Shown: one piece after another, positions 1-6,305 of the stretch
How the letters are laid out: each line of letters opens with the position of its first letter
Numbering within the stretch: the first letter of the stretch is position 1
Assembly (NCBI GenBank): GCA_035528235.1
Contig: DATKZB010000294.1
Coordinates: forward strand, 1-6,305
Length of the DNA: 6,305 nt
Origin: DATKZB01 sp035528235
GTDB taxonomy: Bacteria > Planctomycetota > Phycisphaerae > FEN-1346
Direction of reading: 5' to 3'
Program-made: the position numbers and the translations under genes
The notes under the pieces: model-generated
Seen by the model: only the letters and a program-made list of their open reading frames with translations
Databases searched by the model: none
What the model was told of the DNA's origin: nothing

Positions 1-188
1 GTCTCATCGGCGGCTTCGGCCGGTACATGGAGGTTGAGAGCGACGCGCTGAAGACCGGCATGCCCCTGGTGACGCGCGGAACGTACCTGATGTCGCACGG
101 GGCCGAGGTCCAGGTGCGGCCGAAGGAGGCGGTGCCGGCGGGCGTGGCGGTGCCCGGGGCCGCGGGGCGGGCAGGAGACGCCCCATGA
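1..188 (+). CDS. RND efflux periplasmic adaptor subunit (membrane fusion protein), C-terminal end only
   Basis: This is the 3' end of a gene that begins before the window; the reading frame starts at base 3 and gives 61 codons ending at TGA 186-188. The visible protein has a short beta-rich pattern (LIGGFGRYMEVESDAL, then KTGMPLVTRGTYLMSHGAEV) resembling the membrane-proximal domain that closes HlyD/AcrA-type adaptors, where a phrase like 'GLKPGDRVVVRGLxxLxDGAxV' is usual. A Pro/Ala/Gly-rich tail of about 20 residues follows. In the family, the adaptor is anchored to the inner membrane and links the RND pump to an outer-membrane channel. The assignment rests on this short match and on position: its stop overlaps the permease start as ATGA, so the two are almost certainly translationally coupled. 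The N-terminal signal or lipobox, hairpin and lipoyl domains cannot be seen. Confidence 0.72.
   Translation, partial: LIGGFGRYMEVESDALKTGMPLVTRGTYLMSHGAEVQVRPKEAVPAGVAVPGAAGRAGDAP
173..177 (+). promoter_or_regulatory. Ribosome binding site of the RND permease
   Basis: AGGAG lies 7 bases before ATG 185, inside the end of the adaptor gene. It fixes the permease start and suggests that translation can be both coupled and independent. Confidence 0.75.
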
Positions 189-3100
189 AGTTGATCGCGT
201 TCTGCGTCAAACACGCCGTGCCGGTGATCGTGGGGGTGCTGCTGGCCATTCTGTTCGGCGTCATCGCCATGGTGCAGATACCGCGGCAGTTGACGCCCAC
301 GGTCGAGGTGCCCGTCATCGGTCTGTCGGTCACGTACCTGGGGGCGGCCCCGCAGATCATCGAGCAGGACGTCATCGACAAGATCGAGGAGCAACTCAAG
401 GCCGTCGAGGGATACCGCGAGATGACCTCGACGAGCCGCGAGAACGCCGGCGTTATCCAACTCGAGTTCGACTGGGGCACGAACCTTGACGTGGCCTCCA
501 TCGACGTCATCAACAAACTCAGCATCGTCAAGGACCTGCCCGACGACGCCGACGAGCCGGTCCTGTTCTTCGGGCAGCAGTGGCAGCAGCCGGTGGCCTT
601 CATCGCGCTGACGGGCCGGGGCAAGACCGCCGAGGAACTCCGCGAGATCGCCGAGGACGAGTTCGAGGCCGCGTTCAAGAAGATCGAGGGCGTCAGCCGC
701 ATCGAGGTCTACGGCGGGCGCGAGCGGCAGGTCGAGGCCGTCTTCGACCCGTACCAACTGGCCGCCTACCGGCTGACGCCGCTCCAGGTGGCGGGCCTCC
801 TGGCGGCCGAGAACGAGAACACGCGCGGCGGCCGCATCGACGAGTCGAAGAACCGGTGGGTCGTCCGCACCGTCGGCGAGTTCCGCACCGCCGAGGACGT
901 TGAGAACGTCGTCCTCGAGCGACCGGGCATGGCCGACGTCCGCCTCGGCGAACTCCTCGACGTCAGCCAGGTCCGGTACAAGGACATGGAGGCCCACGTC
1001 CGCATCGACGGCCAGGAGGGCGTCGTCTTCGCCGTCTTCAAGAAGACGGGCCAGAACGTCGTCGAAATCATGCAGCGCGTCTCGGCGACCGTCAAGCGGC
1101 TGGAGCCCGACCTGACGCGTCGCGAGATGACGATGGAGATCGCCTACGACGAGTCCGAGTACATCCAGCGGTCCATCGACCGGCTCCAGATCAACGTCAT
1201 TCTCTGCGCCGTCCTGGCGTCGGCGGTGCTCGTGTTCTTTCTGCGGAACATCCGGGCCATCCTGACGGTGGTCGTGACGATCCCCATCAGTTTCGTCGCC
1301 ACGTTCATCTTCCTGTGGCTTCTGGGGCGGACGCTCAACGTCGTCAGCCTGGCGGGCCTGGCGTTTGCCGTCGGCATGCTGGTCGACAACTCGATCGTCG
1401 TCCTCGAGAACATCTACCGGCACCGGCAGATGGGCAAGAGCGCCGCCGAGGCGGCCCGGGCGGGCGCCGGCGAGGTCTGGGGGGCCGTCCTGGCGTCGAC
1501 CCTGACGACCGTGGCGGTGTTCATCCCCATCGTGTTCATCCAGGAAGAGGCGGGCCAGTTGTTCCGCGACATCGCCCTGGCGGTTGCCATCAGCGTGTCG
1601 CTGTCGCTGGTCGTCTCGATGACCGTCATCCCGATGCTGACGGCCCGGATCCTGAAGACCGAGACCCGGGGGCCGCATGGCGGCTGGGGGGCCTGGATCG
1701 TCCATTACGTCCTGTTCGGGTGGCTGGCCGACCGGATGGGCGGCATCGGCCTCTGGCTTACGCGGAACATCATGCGCCTCCTTCGGTGGCTGCTGGCCGG
1801 CGCCTGGCGGCGGGTGGTCGTGGCCGGAGGCATCCTGGCCGTGTTCGGCACGGCCATGGTCCTGTTGTACTCGGTCACCCCGGCCACGTATCTGCCGAAG
1901 GGCAACCGGAACTTCGTTCGCGGCTTCGTCTTCACCGAGGCGGGGGCCAGCATCGATCACAACCTGGGGGTCTCGCTGGACATCGAGAAACGCGTGCGGT
2001 CGCTGCCGGGCGTCGAGCGGTTCTTCGTCGTCGCCCTGGGCGACCAGGTCTTCTTCGGCGCGCGGGCCGCCGACGAGGACGCGGCCCGGACCCTGGCCGA
2101 GCGGATCCAGGCCAGCGTCGGCAGCCTGCCGCCGGCGTTCATGCCCGCCTTCATTTTGGAGCCGTGGCTCGATCGCAACGTGGAGTACCTCCGCCAGCCG
2201 ATTGCGGGGGTCAACGTCTTCGCCGACCAGATCGGCCTGTTCGACCGGGCCGGCACCTTCGGCGGCGAGACGATCAACGTTACCATACGCGGCGACGACA
2301 TCCGGCGCCTGTACCGCATCGGCGGGGCCATCCGACAACGCCTCGAAGAGACCGAGGGCGTCCGCTTCATCCGCCCCAGTTACCAGATCGGCAAGTGGGA
2401 ACTCCAGCCCACCATCGACCGCAAACGGGCCGCCGACGCCGGCCTGACCGCACGTGACATCGGCTACAGCATCGGCGCCCTGGTCACGGGCTTCAAGGTG
2501 GCCGACTTCCGCGAGGAGAGCGGCAACGAACTCGACCTGACGCTGCGCGGCCACTCGCGGTACCGCGAGCATACCGAGACCCTCGAGGACGTGCCGCTGT
2601 GGACGTCCCGTGGCACGAGCGTCCTGGTGGGGCAGGTGGCGCCCGTCCAGGCGGCCGCCGGGTTCAACGCCATCGACCACACCGAGCAGCAGCGGAGCGT
2701 CAATCTCGAGGTCACCCTCCAGGGCGAGGTCCCCATGGAGGCCGTCATCCGCCACATTCAGGAAGAGATCGTGCCGGCGCTGCGCGACGACGGCACGATA
2801 CCGGTCGATTACCTGGTGGGCCTGCGCGGCACGGCGAAGGACCTGGCGCGGATGCTCGACGCGTTGAAGATCAGCCTGGTCCTGGCCCTGGTCATCACGT
2901 ACCTGCTCATGGCGGCGCTGTTCGAGAGTTTCTCGCACCCGTTCGTCATCATTCTGAGCGTGCCGCTGGCCATCGTCGGCGGATACGCCATGCTGTGGGT
3001 CATCACGTTCTACAACTTCTTCGTGCTCGGCACCCCGCCGCCGCAACTCGACGTGGTGACGATGCTGGGGTTCGTCATCATGATCGGCATCGTGGTCAAC

Positions 3101-3478
3101 AACGCGATTCTCGTGGTGGCCCAGGCGCTGAACTTCCACCGCAACGAGGGGCTGGCGATCAACGAGGCCATCGCGGCGAGCGTCGAGAGCCGCATGCGCC
3201 CCATCTTCATGAGCACGCTGACGAGCATCCTCGGCATGATGCCGCTGGTCCTGATTCCCGGCCCGGGTAGCGAACTATACCAGGGCCTGGGGGCGGTGGT
3301 CGTGGGCGGGCTGGCGGTCTCGACGGTTTTCACGTTGATTTTGACGCCCATCGTGTTTAGTTTCGGCTACCGGGCGACTGAGTATGTGCACGCCCTGGCG
3401 GTTCGCAAGGGGCTGGTGGTGGCCGACGAGACGTCCGACGCCGCCTCCCGAGGACCGAGAGGGCACCCGACCACGTGA
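185..3478 (+). CDS. RND-family efflux transporter permease (AcrB/HAE1-like inner-membrane pump)
   Basis: Complete 1097-residue protein, slightly above the usual 1030-1050 for AcrB-type pumps. It is an inner-membrane exporter that would take drugs, lipids or other amphiphiles from the periplasm or membrane and pass them to an outer-membrane channel. The substrate cannot be read from the sequence. The duplicated RND layout is clear: TM1 about 9-30, first porter loop 31-334, TM2-TM6 about 335-486, TM7 about 543-563, second porter loop 566-893, and TM8-TM12 about 896-1058. The TM4 signature is GMLVDNSIVVLENI (D401, N402) and the TM10 signature is GIVVNNAILVV (N972, N973). Against AcrB, D407 and R971 are kept (D401, R1003), D408 and K940 become Asn (N402, N972), and T978 becomes Ser (S1010). 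The spacing from N972 to R1003 equals that from K940 to R971. CzcA/CusA-type metal pumps are less likely from the TM4 motif. The start is set by an AGGAG 7 bases upstream and an ATGA overlap with the adaptor gene. Confidence 0.95.
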   Translation: MKLIAFCVKHAVPVIVGVLLAILFGVIAMVQIPRQLTPTVEVPVIGLSVTYLGAAPQIIEQDVIDKIEEQLKAVEGYREMTSTSRENAGVIQLEFDWGTNLDVASIDVINKLSIVKDLPDDADEPVLFFGQQWQQPVAFIALTGRGKTAEELREIAEDEFEAAFKKIEGVSRIEVYGGRERQVEAVFDPYQLAAYRLTPLQVAGLLAAENENTRGGRIDESKNRWVVRTVGEFRTAEDVENVVLERPGMADVRLGELLDVSQVRYKDMEAHVRIDGQEGVVFAVFKKTGQNVVEIMQRVSATVKRLEPDLTRREMTMEIAYDESEYIQRSIDRLQINVILCAVLASAVLVFFLRNIRAILTVVVTIPISFVATFIFLWLLGRTLNVVSLAGLAFAVGMLVDNSIVVLENIYRHRQMGKSAAEAARAGAGEVWGAVLASTLTTVAVFIPIVFIQEEAGQLFRDIALAVAISVSLSLVVSMTVIPMLTARILKTETRGPHGGWGAWIVHYVLFGWLADRMGGIGLWLTRNIMRLLRWLLAGAWRRVVVAGGILAVFGTAMVLLYSVTPATYLPKGNRNFVRGFVFTEAGASIDHNLGVSLDIEKRVRSLPGVERFFVVALGDQVFFGARAADEDAARTLAERIQASVGSLPPAFMPAFILEPWLDRNVEYLRQPIAGVNVFADQIGLFDRAGTFGGETINVTIRGDDIRRLYRIGGAIRQRLEETEGVRFIRPSYQIGKWELQPTIDRKRAADAGLTARDIGYSIGALVTGFKVADFREESGNELDLTLRGHSRYREHTETLEDVPLWTSRGTSVLVGQVAPVQAAAGFNAIDHTEQQRSVNLEVTLQGEVPMEAVIRHIQEEIVPALRDDGTIPVDYLVGLRGTAKDLARMLDALKISLVLALVITYLLMAALFESFSHPFVIILSVPLAIVGGYAMLWVITFYNFFVLGTPPPQLDVVTMLGFVIMIGIVVNNAILVVAQALNFHRNEGLAINEAIAASVESRMRPIFMSTLTSILGMMPLVLIPGPGSELYQGLGAVVVGGLAVSTVFTLILTPIVFSFGYRATEYVHALAVRKGLVVADETSDAASRGPRGHPTT

Positions 3479-3611
3479 ATGGCATGAGGACGGTGGCCGC
3501 GGGGCGAGGCCCGTGTCGCGGGTGGACGCCCGACGCCGCAGCCGGCCGAAGCCGGAGGGTTATTCCGGATAGGCTCTAAGCCACGCGGAGTGCACGCAGG
3601 GGTTCACCCGG
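3479..3611. other. Intergenic spacer between efflux operon and sigma factor gene
   Basis: This 133-base gap has no plausible gene. It holds a nested hairpin: CCGCG (3497-3501) pairs with CGCGG (3517-3521), enclosing GGGC/GCCC with a GAG loop (3502-3512). A second hairpin, CCGGC-CGAA-GCCGG, sits at 3542-3555. Neither is followed by a T run, so intrinsic termination is weak or absent as far as can be seen. I found no convincing -35/-10 pair. Any promoter for the sigma factor must lie here or within the end of the permease gene, unless the sigma gene is read through from the efflux operon. Confidence 0.5.
3598..3602 (+). promoter_or_regulatory. Ribosome binding site of the ECF sigma factor
   Basis: AGGGG stands 9 bases before ATG 3612. 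It supports that start over any upstream in-frame alternative and agrees with sigma region 2 beginning about ten residues into the protein. Confidence 0.55.
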
Positions 3612-4211
3612 ATGGACGACCGCACGGTGAGCGACGAAGACCTCATGCTTCGCGTCCAGCGCCGTCGCGACGAAGACGCCTTCGGCCTGCTGTTCGCCCG
3701 GTACCGGGTGCCCATCACCAGTTACGTGTACCGTCTCGTCGGCAACCGGTCCGAGGCCGAGTCGCTGGCCCAGGAAACCTTCCTGCGGGTCCTCCAAAAG
3801 GCCGACCGTTACGACTACCCCAAACGGTTCAGCACCTGGTTCTACACGATTGCGCGGAACCTGGCGACCGACTTCCTGAAGAAGAAACGCGCCATCGTGC
3901 CCGACGATTTCCACAGCCTGTCGGAGTCGGTGGTCGGCCCGAGCAACCCCGAGGCCGGACAGGAGGCCGCCTCGCGCGAGGAACTCGACCAGTTGGTCCG
4001 GGCCCTTCAGCAACTGCCGGTCACCTACCGCGAGGTGGTCGTCCTGAGGGCCCTCCAGGAACTCTCGTACCGCGAAATTGCCCTTATCGTGGGGTGCCAG
4101 GAATCCACCGCTCGCAGCCGCATGAACTACGGCCTGGCCTACCTGCGGAAGCATTGTCGCCGGACCGGGAGCGGAAAATCTCTGTTCGGCCCCGACAAAG
4201 CGCCGACTTAG
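3612..4211 (+). CDS. ECF-type RNA polymerase sigma factor (sigma-70 family)
   Basis: A 199-residue protein of usual ECF length, with only sigma regions 2 and 4. Region 2 spans about residues 10-93. It contains DAFGLLFARYRVPITSYVY (core-binding helix), AESLAQETFLRVLQKADRY (the D/E-A-E-D-L-x-Q-E-x-F-like part, residues about 49-67) and RFSTWFYTIARNLATDFLKKKR (-10 recognition and melting, about 72-93). A linker rich in Ser, Pro and Glu (about 94-122) leads to region 4 at about 125-182. There, LQQLPVTYREVVVLRALQELSYREIA and GCQESTARSRMNYGLAYLRK form the helix-turn-helix that reads the -35 element. It would direct RNA polymerase to a small regulon when not held by an anti-sigma factor. The next gene encodes such a partner, which supports the role. 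No large C-terminal extension is present; the tail after region 4 is short and basic. The target promoter and ECF group cannot be assigned by eye. Confidence 0.93.
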   Translation: MDDRTVSDEDLMLRVQRRRDEDAFGLLFARYRVPITSYVYRLVGNRSEAESLAQETFLRVLQKADRYDYPKRFSTWFYTIARNLATDFLKKKRAIVPDDFHSLSESVVGPSNPEAGQEAASREELDQLVRALQQLPVTYREVVVLRALQELSYREIALIVGCQESTARSRMNYGLAYLRKHCRRTGSGKSLFGPDKAPT

Positions 4212-4352
4212 TCGTATAACGGTGTGAGGCCGTTAGGAGGGCCGGCGGCCCCAAGGGGCATGTCTTGGAGTTGGGGTGCTACGCTCGTTCGACTCGGGGC
4301 GTGGCGATTACGGAGCAACTTGGCGGATAACTGGGGGGGGAAGTGTCCATTG
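4212..4352. other. Spacer or alternative 5' coding region before the anti-sigma start
   Basis: These 141 bases lie between the sigma stop and the preferred anti-sigma start. The anti-sigma frame stays open here, with a GTG at 4224 and an ATG at 4260, so an N-terminal extension of up to 43 residues is formally possible. The implied extra residues look unstructured and show no recognised motif. The stretch also contains TAGGAGG at 4234-4240 with no start codon at normal spacing, and an overlapping GGGCC-GGC-GGCCC hairpin at 4239-4251. A run of eight G occupies 4333-4340. It may be a leader region with its own control; no clear promoter was seen. Confidence 0.4.
4333..4343 (+). promoter_or_regulatory. 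G-run with possible ribosome binding site for the anti-sigma gene
   Basis: Eight consecutive G followed by AAG end 9 bases before ATG 4353. The purine-rich stretch could serve as a degenerate Shine-Dalgarno sequence. Its match to AGGAGG is poor, so it only modestly supports the 4353 start; the domain argument given under the gene is stronger. Confidence 0.35.
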
Positions 4353-6140
4353 ATGGAATGCCCTTGCGCACATGAGTGGTACGAAGCAGCACGTGGGACC
4401 GCCTCGCGCGACCTGGCCCAGCGTCTGGGCAGGCATCTGGCCGAGTGCCCGGATTGCCGCACGCACGCCGACGGCGTTCGCGACGTCGCCGCGTCGCTCG
4501 AGAGGCTGGCGGGGCACACCCGGGCCGACCTGTCGGCCGATGCCGCCGAGTCGCTGTTCCGGCGTGCCCGTGTCCACGGGCTCCTCGGCCGTCCACTTAA
4601 GATGCCACTCGTCGCCCGTGCCGGCCTCACACGCTGGGCCCGGGTGACGTTGCCGATTGCGATGGCCGCCGCGGCGGTCGCGCTGGTGGCCATGGGCATC
4701 TGGATGGCCCTGCCCGGCGAGGTCCAGCCGCGGGGCGCCCTGGAACGGCTCGTCCGTGCCGGCCACGGCATCCGCACGGTCGAGGACCTGCGGCCCCTGG
4801 CGCGCCTGGCGCGGGCCGCCGTCAGCGAGGAACTCTCCGCGCCGGAGCCGGCGCCGGAGCAGGTGGCCGACCTTCTGCTCGTCGCGTACATTGTCGAGCG
4901 GCCGCGCGAGGACCGCCAGGTGGCCGACATAGACTTCCTGCTCGGTGAACTCTGGGGGCGGCGGGCCGGCGGCTTGGCCGCCACGCGCCTGCCTTGGCCG
5001 ATGCTGGCCTCGGTCGTCCTGGCCGATGCGGCCGCGCCCGTCCCTGGCGGCCGCACACTCCTGGGCGACTACCGCGAGCGGCCGCTGGCCGCGGCCAAGG
5101 AGAAGGTCCTGGCCGGCCAGTACGAAGCCGCCCTCAAACTTCTGCCCACCGACGGTTCCGGCGCGGTTCTGAAGGCCTGGTGCCTGGCGTCGCTCGGCCG
5201 CGCGGCCGAGGCGGCCCTGACCCTGACCGAGGCCAAGGACCGGGCCGACGGGTCCGTGGCACGGCTCATCCGGGCCGATTTGGCGTTGGGCGCCCGGGAC
5301 GTCGCCGAAGCCATGCAGCAGTACGAAACGCTGGCCGCCGACCACGACCGGTACTGGTTCACCGCCGGGTACCTCTACCGCTATGAACTGCGCGACGCAC
5401 GCGGCGCGGGCGAGCGGTTCCGGCGGGTGCAGGAACCCCGGCTGGCCCGGTACGTGGCCCAGTCGTTTGCGACGGAACTGGCGCTGGCCAGGGAACCCGA
5501 GCCGGAGCCGCTGGTTGCCATCGACTTCGGCGATTACGACCTCGGGGCGCTGCCCGGGAACTGGATGCTCGTTCGCGTCCGCGGCGGCGAGTTCGAGGTC
5601 GTCGACGCCGGGGCCGACCGGGCCCTGAGTCAGGGCGACGGCACCGAGTTCGCCTGCGGCGAGACGGAGTGGGCCGATTACACCGTCCAGGCCGACGTGA
5701 AAGTCGTCTTGTCGAAGGGCGACTTCACGGTCGGGGCGTCGGCCTACCGTCGGGCCGACCGCACGGGGTACGTGCTTCAACTCACGCCGCAGAGCCTGCG
5801 AATCGTGAAACAGTTTCCGTCCGAGGCCGAGGACACCGCGCCGCTGGTGGCGCGCGAGCATCAACTGGTTCTGCCCCCGGTCGAGGGGTGGTGGTACACC
5901 CTGAAGATCCGCGTCCAGCGCGTCGACGATGGCGTGAGTGTCGCGGGCAAGGTCTGGCGGAGCGACGTGCCCGAGCCGCTCGGCTGGCACGTCGTCTGGA
6001 CCGATGCGGGGCAGGCCCAGACCGGGCCGCTCGCGGGGGGCCGGGCCGGCGTCCAGGTCCGCGGCGCCCAGGTCCTGGTCGATAACTTCGTCATCACGCG
6101 GAACGTCTCATCCAGCGAGTTGGTTGTGGCCGCGCCGTAG
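4353..6140 (+). CDS. Membrane anti-sigma factor with zf-HC2 domain, TPR-like region and C-terminal concanavalin-like (DUF1080-type) domain
   Basis: Predicted 595 residues from ATG 4353; the frame is open to GTG 4224, which would give 638. Residues 1-50 hold a zinc-binding anti-sigma (ZAS/zf-HC2) domain: HLAECPDC supplies H28, C32 and C35, with C3 or C5 as the likely fourth ligand. A hydrophobic helix at about 95-120, preceded by R94 and R97, is a single membrane span placing the N-terminus in the cytoplasm. Residues about 121-240 are helical and unrecognised. Residues about 243-360 look like degenerate TPR helical hairpins (LAGQYEAALKLL, LASLGRAAEAALTL, YETLAADHDRYWFTAGYLY). Residues about 388-585 resemble the beta-sandwich of DUF1080/3-keto-disaccharide hydrolase proteins, with WADYTVQADV, YRRADRTGYVLQL, GWWYTLKIRVQ and ending QVLVDNFVITR. 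It follows the ECF sigma gene, so it most likely binds that sigma factor and senses an envelope signal. No catalytic residues were identified; a binding role for the last domain is inferred. ATG 4353 was chosen because the zinc-finger domain starts directly there. Confidence 0.85.
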   Translation: MECPCAHEWYEAARGTASRDLAQRLGRHLAECPDCRTHADGVRDVAASLERLAGHTRADLSADAAESLFRRARVHGLLGRPLKMPLVARAGLTRWARVTLPIAMAAAAVALVAMGIWMALPGEVQPRGALERLVRAGHGIRTVEDLRPLARLARAAVSEELSAPEPAPEQVADLLLVAYIVERPREDRQVADIDFLLGELWGRRAGGLAATRLPWPMLASVVLADAAAPVPGGRTLLGDYRERPLAAAKEKVLAGQYEAALKLLPTDGSGAVLKAWCLASLGRAAEAALTLTEAKDRADGSVARLIRADLALGARDVAEAMQQYETLAADHDRYWFTAGYLYRYELRDARGAGERFRRVQEPRLARYVAQSFATELALAREPEPEPLVAIDFGDYDLGALPGNWMLVRVRGGEFEVVDAGADRALSQGDGTEFACGETEWADYTVQADVKVVLSKGDFTVGASAYRRADRTGYVLQLTPQSLRIVKQFPSEAEDTAPLVAREHQLVLPPVEGWWYTLKIRVQRVDDGVSVAGKVWRSDVPEPLGWHVVWTDAGQAQTGPLAGGRAGVQVRGAQVLVDNFVITRNVSSSELVVAAP

Positions 6141-6146
6141 CCACAA
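6124..6146 (+). repeat. Hairpin across the anti-sigma stop codon
   Basis: TTGTGGC (6124-6130) and GCCACAA (6140-6146) are perfect 7-base inverted copies with a 9-base loop. The stop codon TAG (6138-6140) lies at the loop-stem boundary. No T run follows, so it is not a standard terminator; it may protect the 3' end of the message or be chance. Confidence 0.4.
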
Positions 6147-6165
6147 GGCATAGGGCTGTTCGTTA

Positions 6166-6210
6166 GCCGCCGGCCAGGCAAGTGGGGAACCGGGCCGGCG
6201 GCGTGGTTTT
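6166..6210 (+). terminator. Likely rho-independent terminator of the sigma/anti-sigma operon
   Basis: GCCGCCGGCC (6166-6175) and GGCCGGCGGC (6193-6202) form a perfect 10-bp all-GC stem with a 17-base loop. GTGG and then TTTT (6207-6210) follow. It starts 25 bases after the anti-sigma stop codon, the expected place. The loop is long and the T run is short and four bases from the stem, so efficiency is uncertain. Confidence 0.6.
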
Positions 6211-6246
6211 GCGCGGGGCGTACAGCGTTTGGAGATGGGGTTTTTG

Positions 6247-6272
6247 CGCGGTGGGTCCCCGCACCCACCGCG
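6247..6272. repeat. Perfect 10-bp inverted repeat of unknown role
   Basis: CGCGGTGGGT (6247-6256) and ACCCACCGCG (6263-6272) pair fully around a 6-base loop CCCCGC. TTTTT lies just before it on the + strand, the wrong side for termination on either strand. It could be a REP-like dispersed element or a control hairpin of a gene beyond the window. Bases 6141-6305 otherwise hold no gene. Confidence 0.5.
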
Positions 6273-6305
6273 GCGATCGGCCACCGGACCCCAAGCGCGG
6301 CGGGT

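Noticed and set aside
4..702. 232-residue - strand frame over the adaptor end and permease start
   Set aside because: The composition is Ser/Arg/Pro-rich with a long Pro-Ala-Arg tail, typical of an antisense shadow, and it opposes two coupled genes.
1315..2457. 380-residue + strand frame inside the permease gene
   Set aside because: It is an Arg/Gly/Pro-rich out-of-frame shadow of a gene whose true frame has convincing RND motifs throughout.
3497..3555. Hairpins after the permease gene as an intrinsic terminator
   Set aside because: Short stems in GC-rich DNA without a following T run; recorded only as spacer structure.
3590..4219. 209-residue GTG-started + frame over the sigma factor gene
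   Set aside because: The competing frame at 3612 encodes complete sigma regions 2 and 4; this one is a low-complexity shadow.
4213..4220. TATAAC after the sigma stop as a -10 promoter element
   Set aside because: No matching -35 element was found at a suitable distance, so a promoter cannot be supported.
4308..5990. 560-residue open frame on the - strand opposite the anti-sigma gene
   Set aside because: It mirrors the GC-rich codon pattern of the + strand gene, is rich in Gly, Arg, Pro and Gln, and shows no recognisable domain, whereas the + strand product has clear domains.

Overview
The window is GC-rich (roughly two thirds G+C by eye) and gene-dense, with all supported genes on the + strand. 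The two protein signatures that best hint at its source are an ECF sigma factor paired with a zinc-finger membrane anti-sigma factor, and a C-terminal concanavalin-like domain of the DUF1080 / 3-keto-disaccharide hydrolase type on that anti-sigma factor. That mix is typical of Planctomycetota (for example Phycisphaerae-like genomes from metagenomes). The assignment is an inference from domain style, not from a marker gene. An RND pump implies a two-membrane (diderm) cell.

Region 1 (1-3478) is the end of an efflux operon. The last 61 codons of what looks like a periplasmic adaptor (membrane fusion) subunit overlap the start of a complete 1097-residue RND permease by the four bases ATGA. The permease has its own Shine-Dalgarno sequence inside the adaptor gene. 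Together with an outer-membrane channel, not visible here, these would form a tripartite envelope-spanning exporter driven by ion flux. Two of the usual charged proton-relay residues are asparagines.

Region 2 (3479-3611) is a 133-base spacer with small GC-rich hairpins and no convincing promoter.

Region 3 (3612-6140) is a two-gene signalling module. It holds a 199-residue ECF sigma factor (regions 2 and 4 only) and a large membrane protein. The latter's N-terminus carries the HxxxCxxC zinc-binding anti-sigma motif. One transmembrane helix follows, then a helical TPR-like stretch and a C-terminal beta-rich lectin-like domain predicted to lie outside the cytoplasm. The inferred mechanism is that the outer domains sense an envelope or extracellular condition and control release of the sigma factor. 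The anti-sigma start is ambiguous: the frame is open back to 4224, but the zinc-finger domain fits a start at ATG 4353, just after a run of eight G.

Region 4 (6141-6305) has no gene. It contains a hairpin across the anti-sigma stop codon, a strong 10-bp terminator-like hairpin followed by TTTT, and a second perfect 10-bp hairpin of unknown role. No tRNA, rRNA, CRISPR array, transposase or attachment site was recognised.
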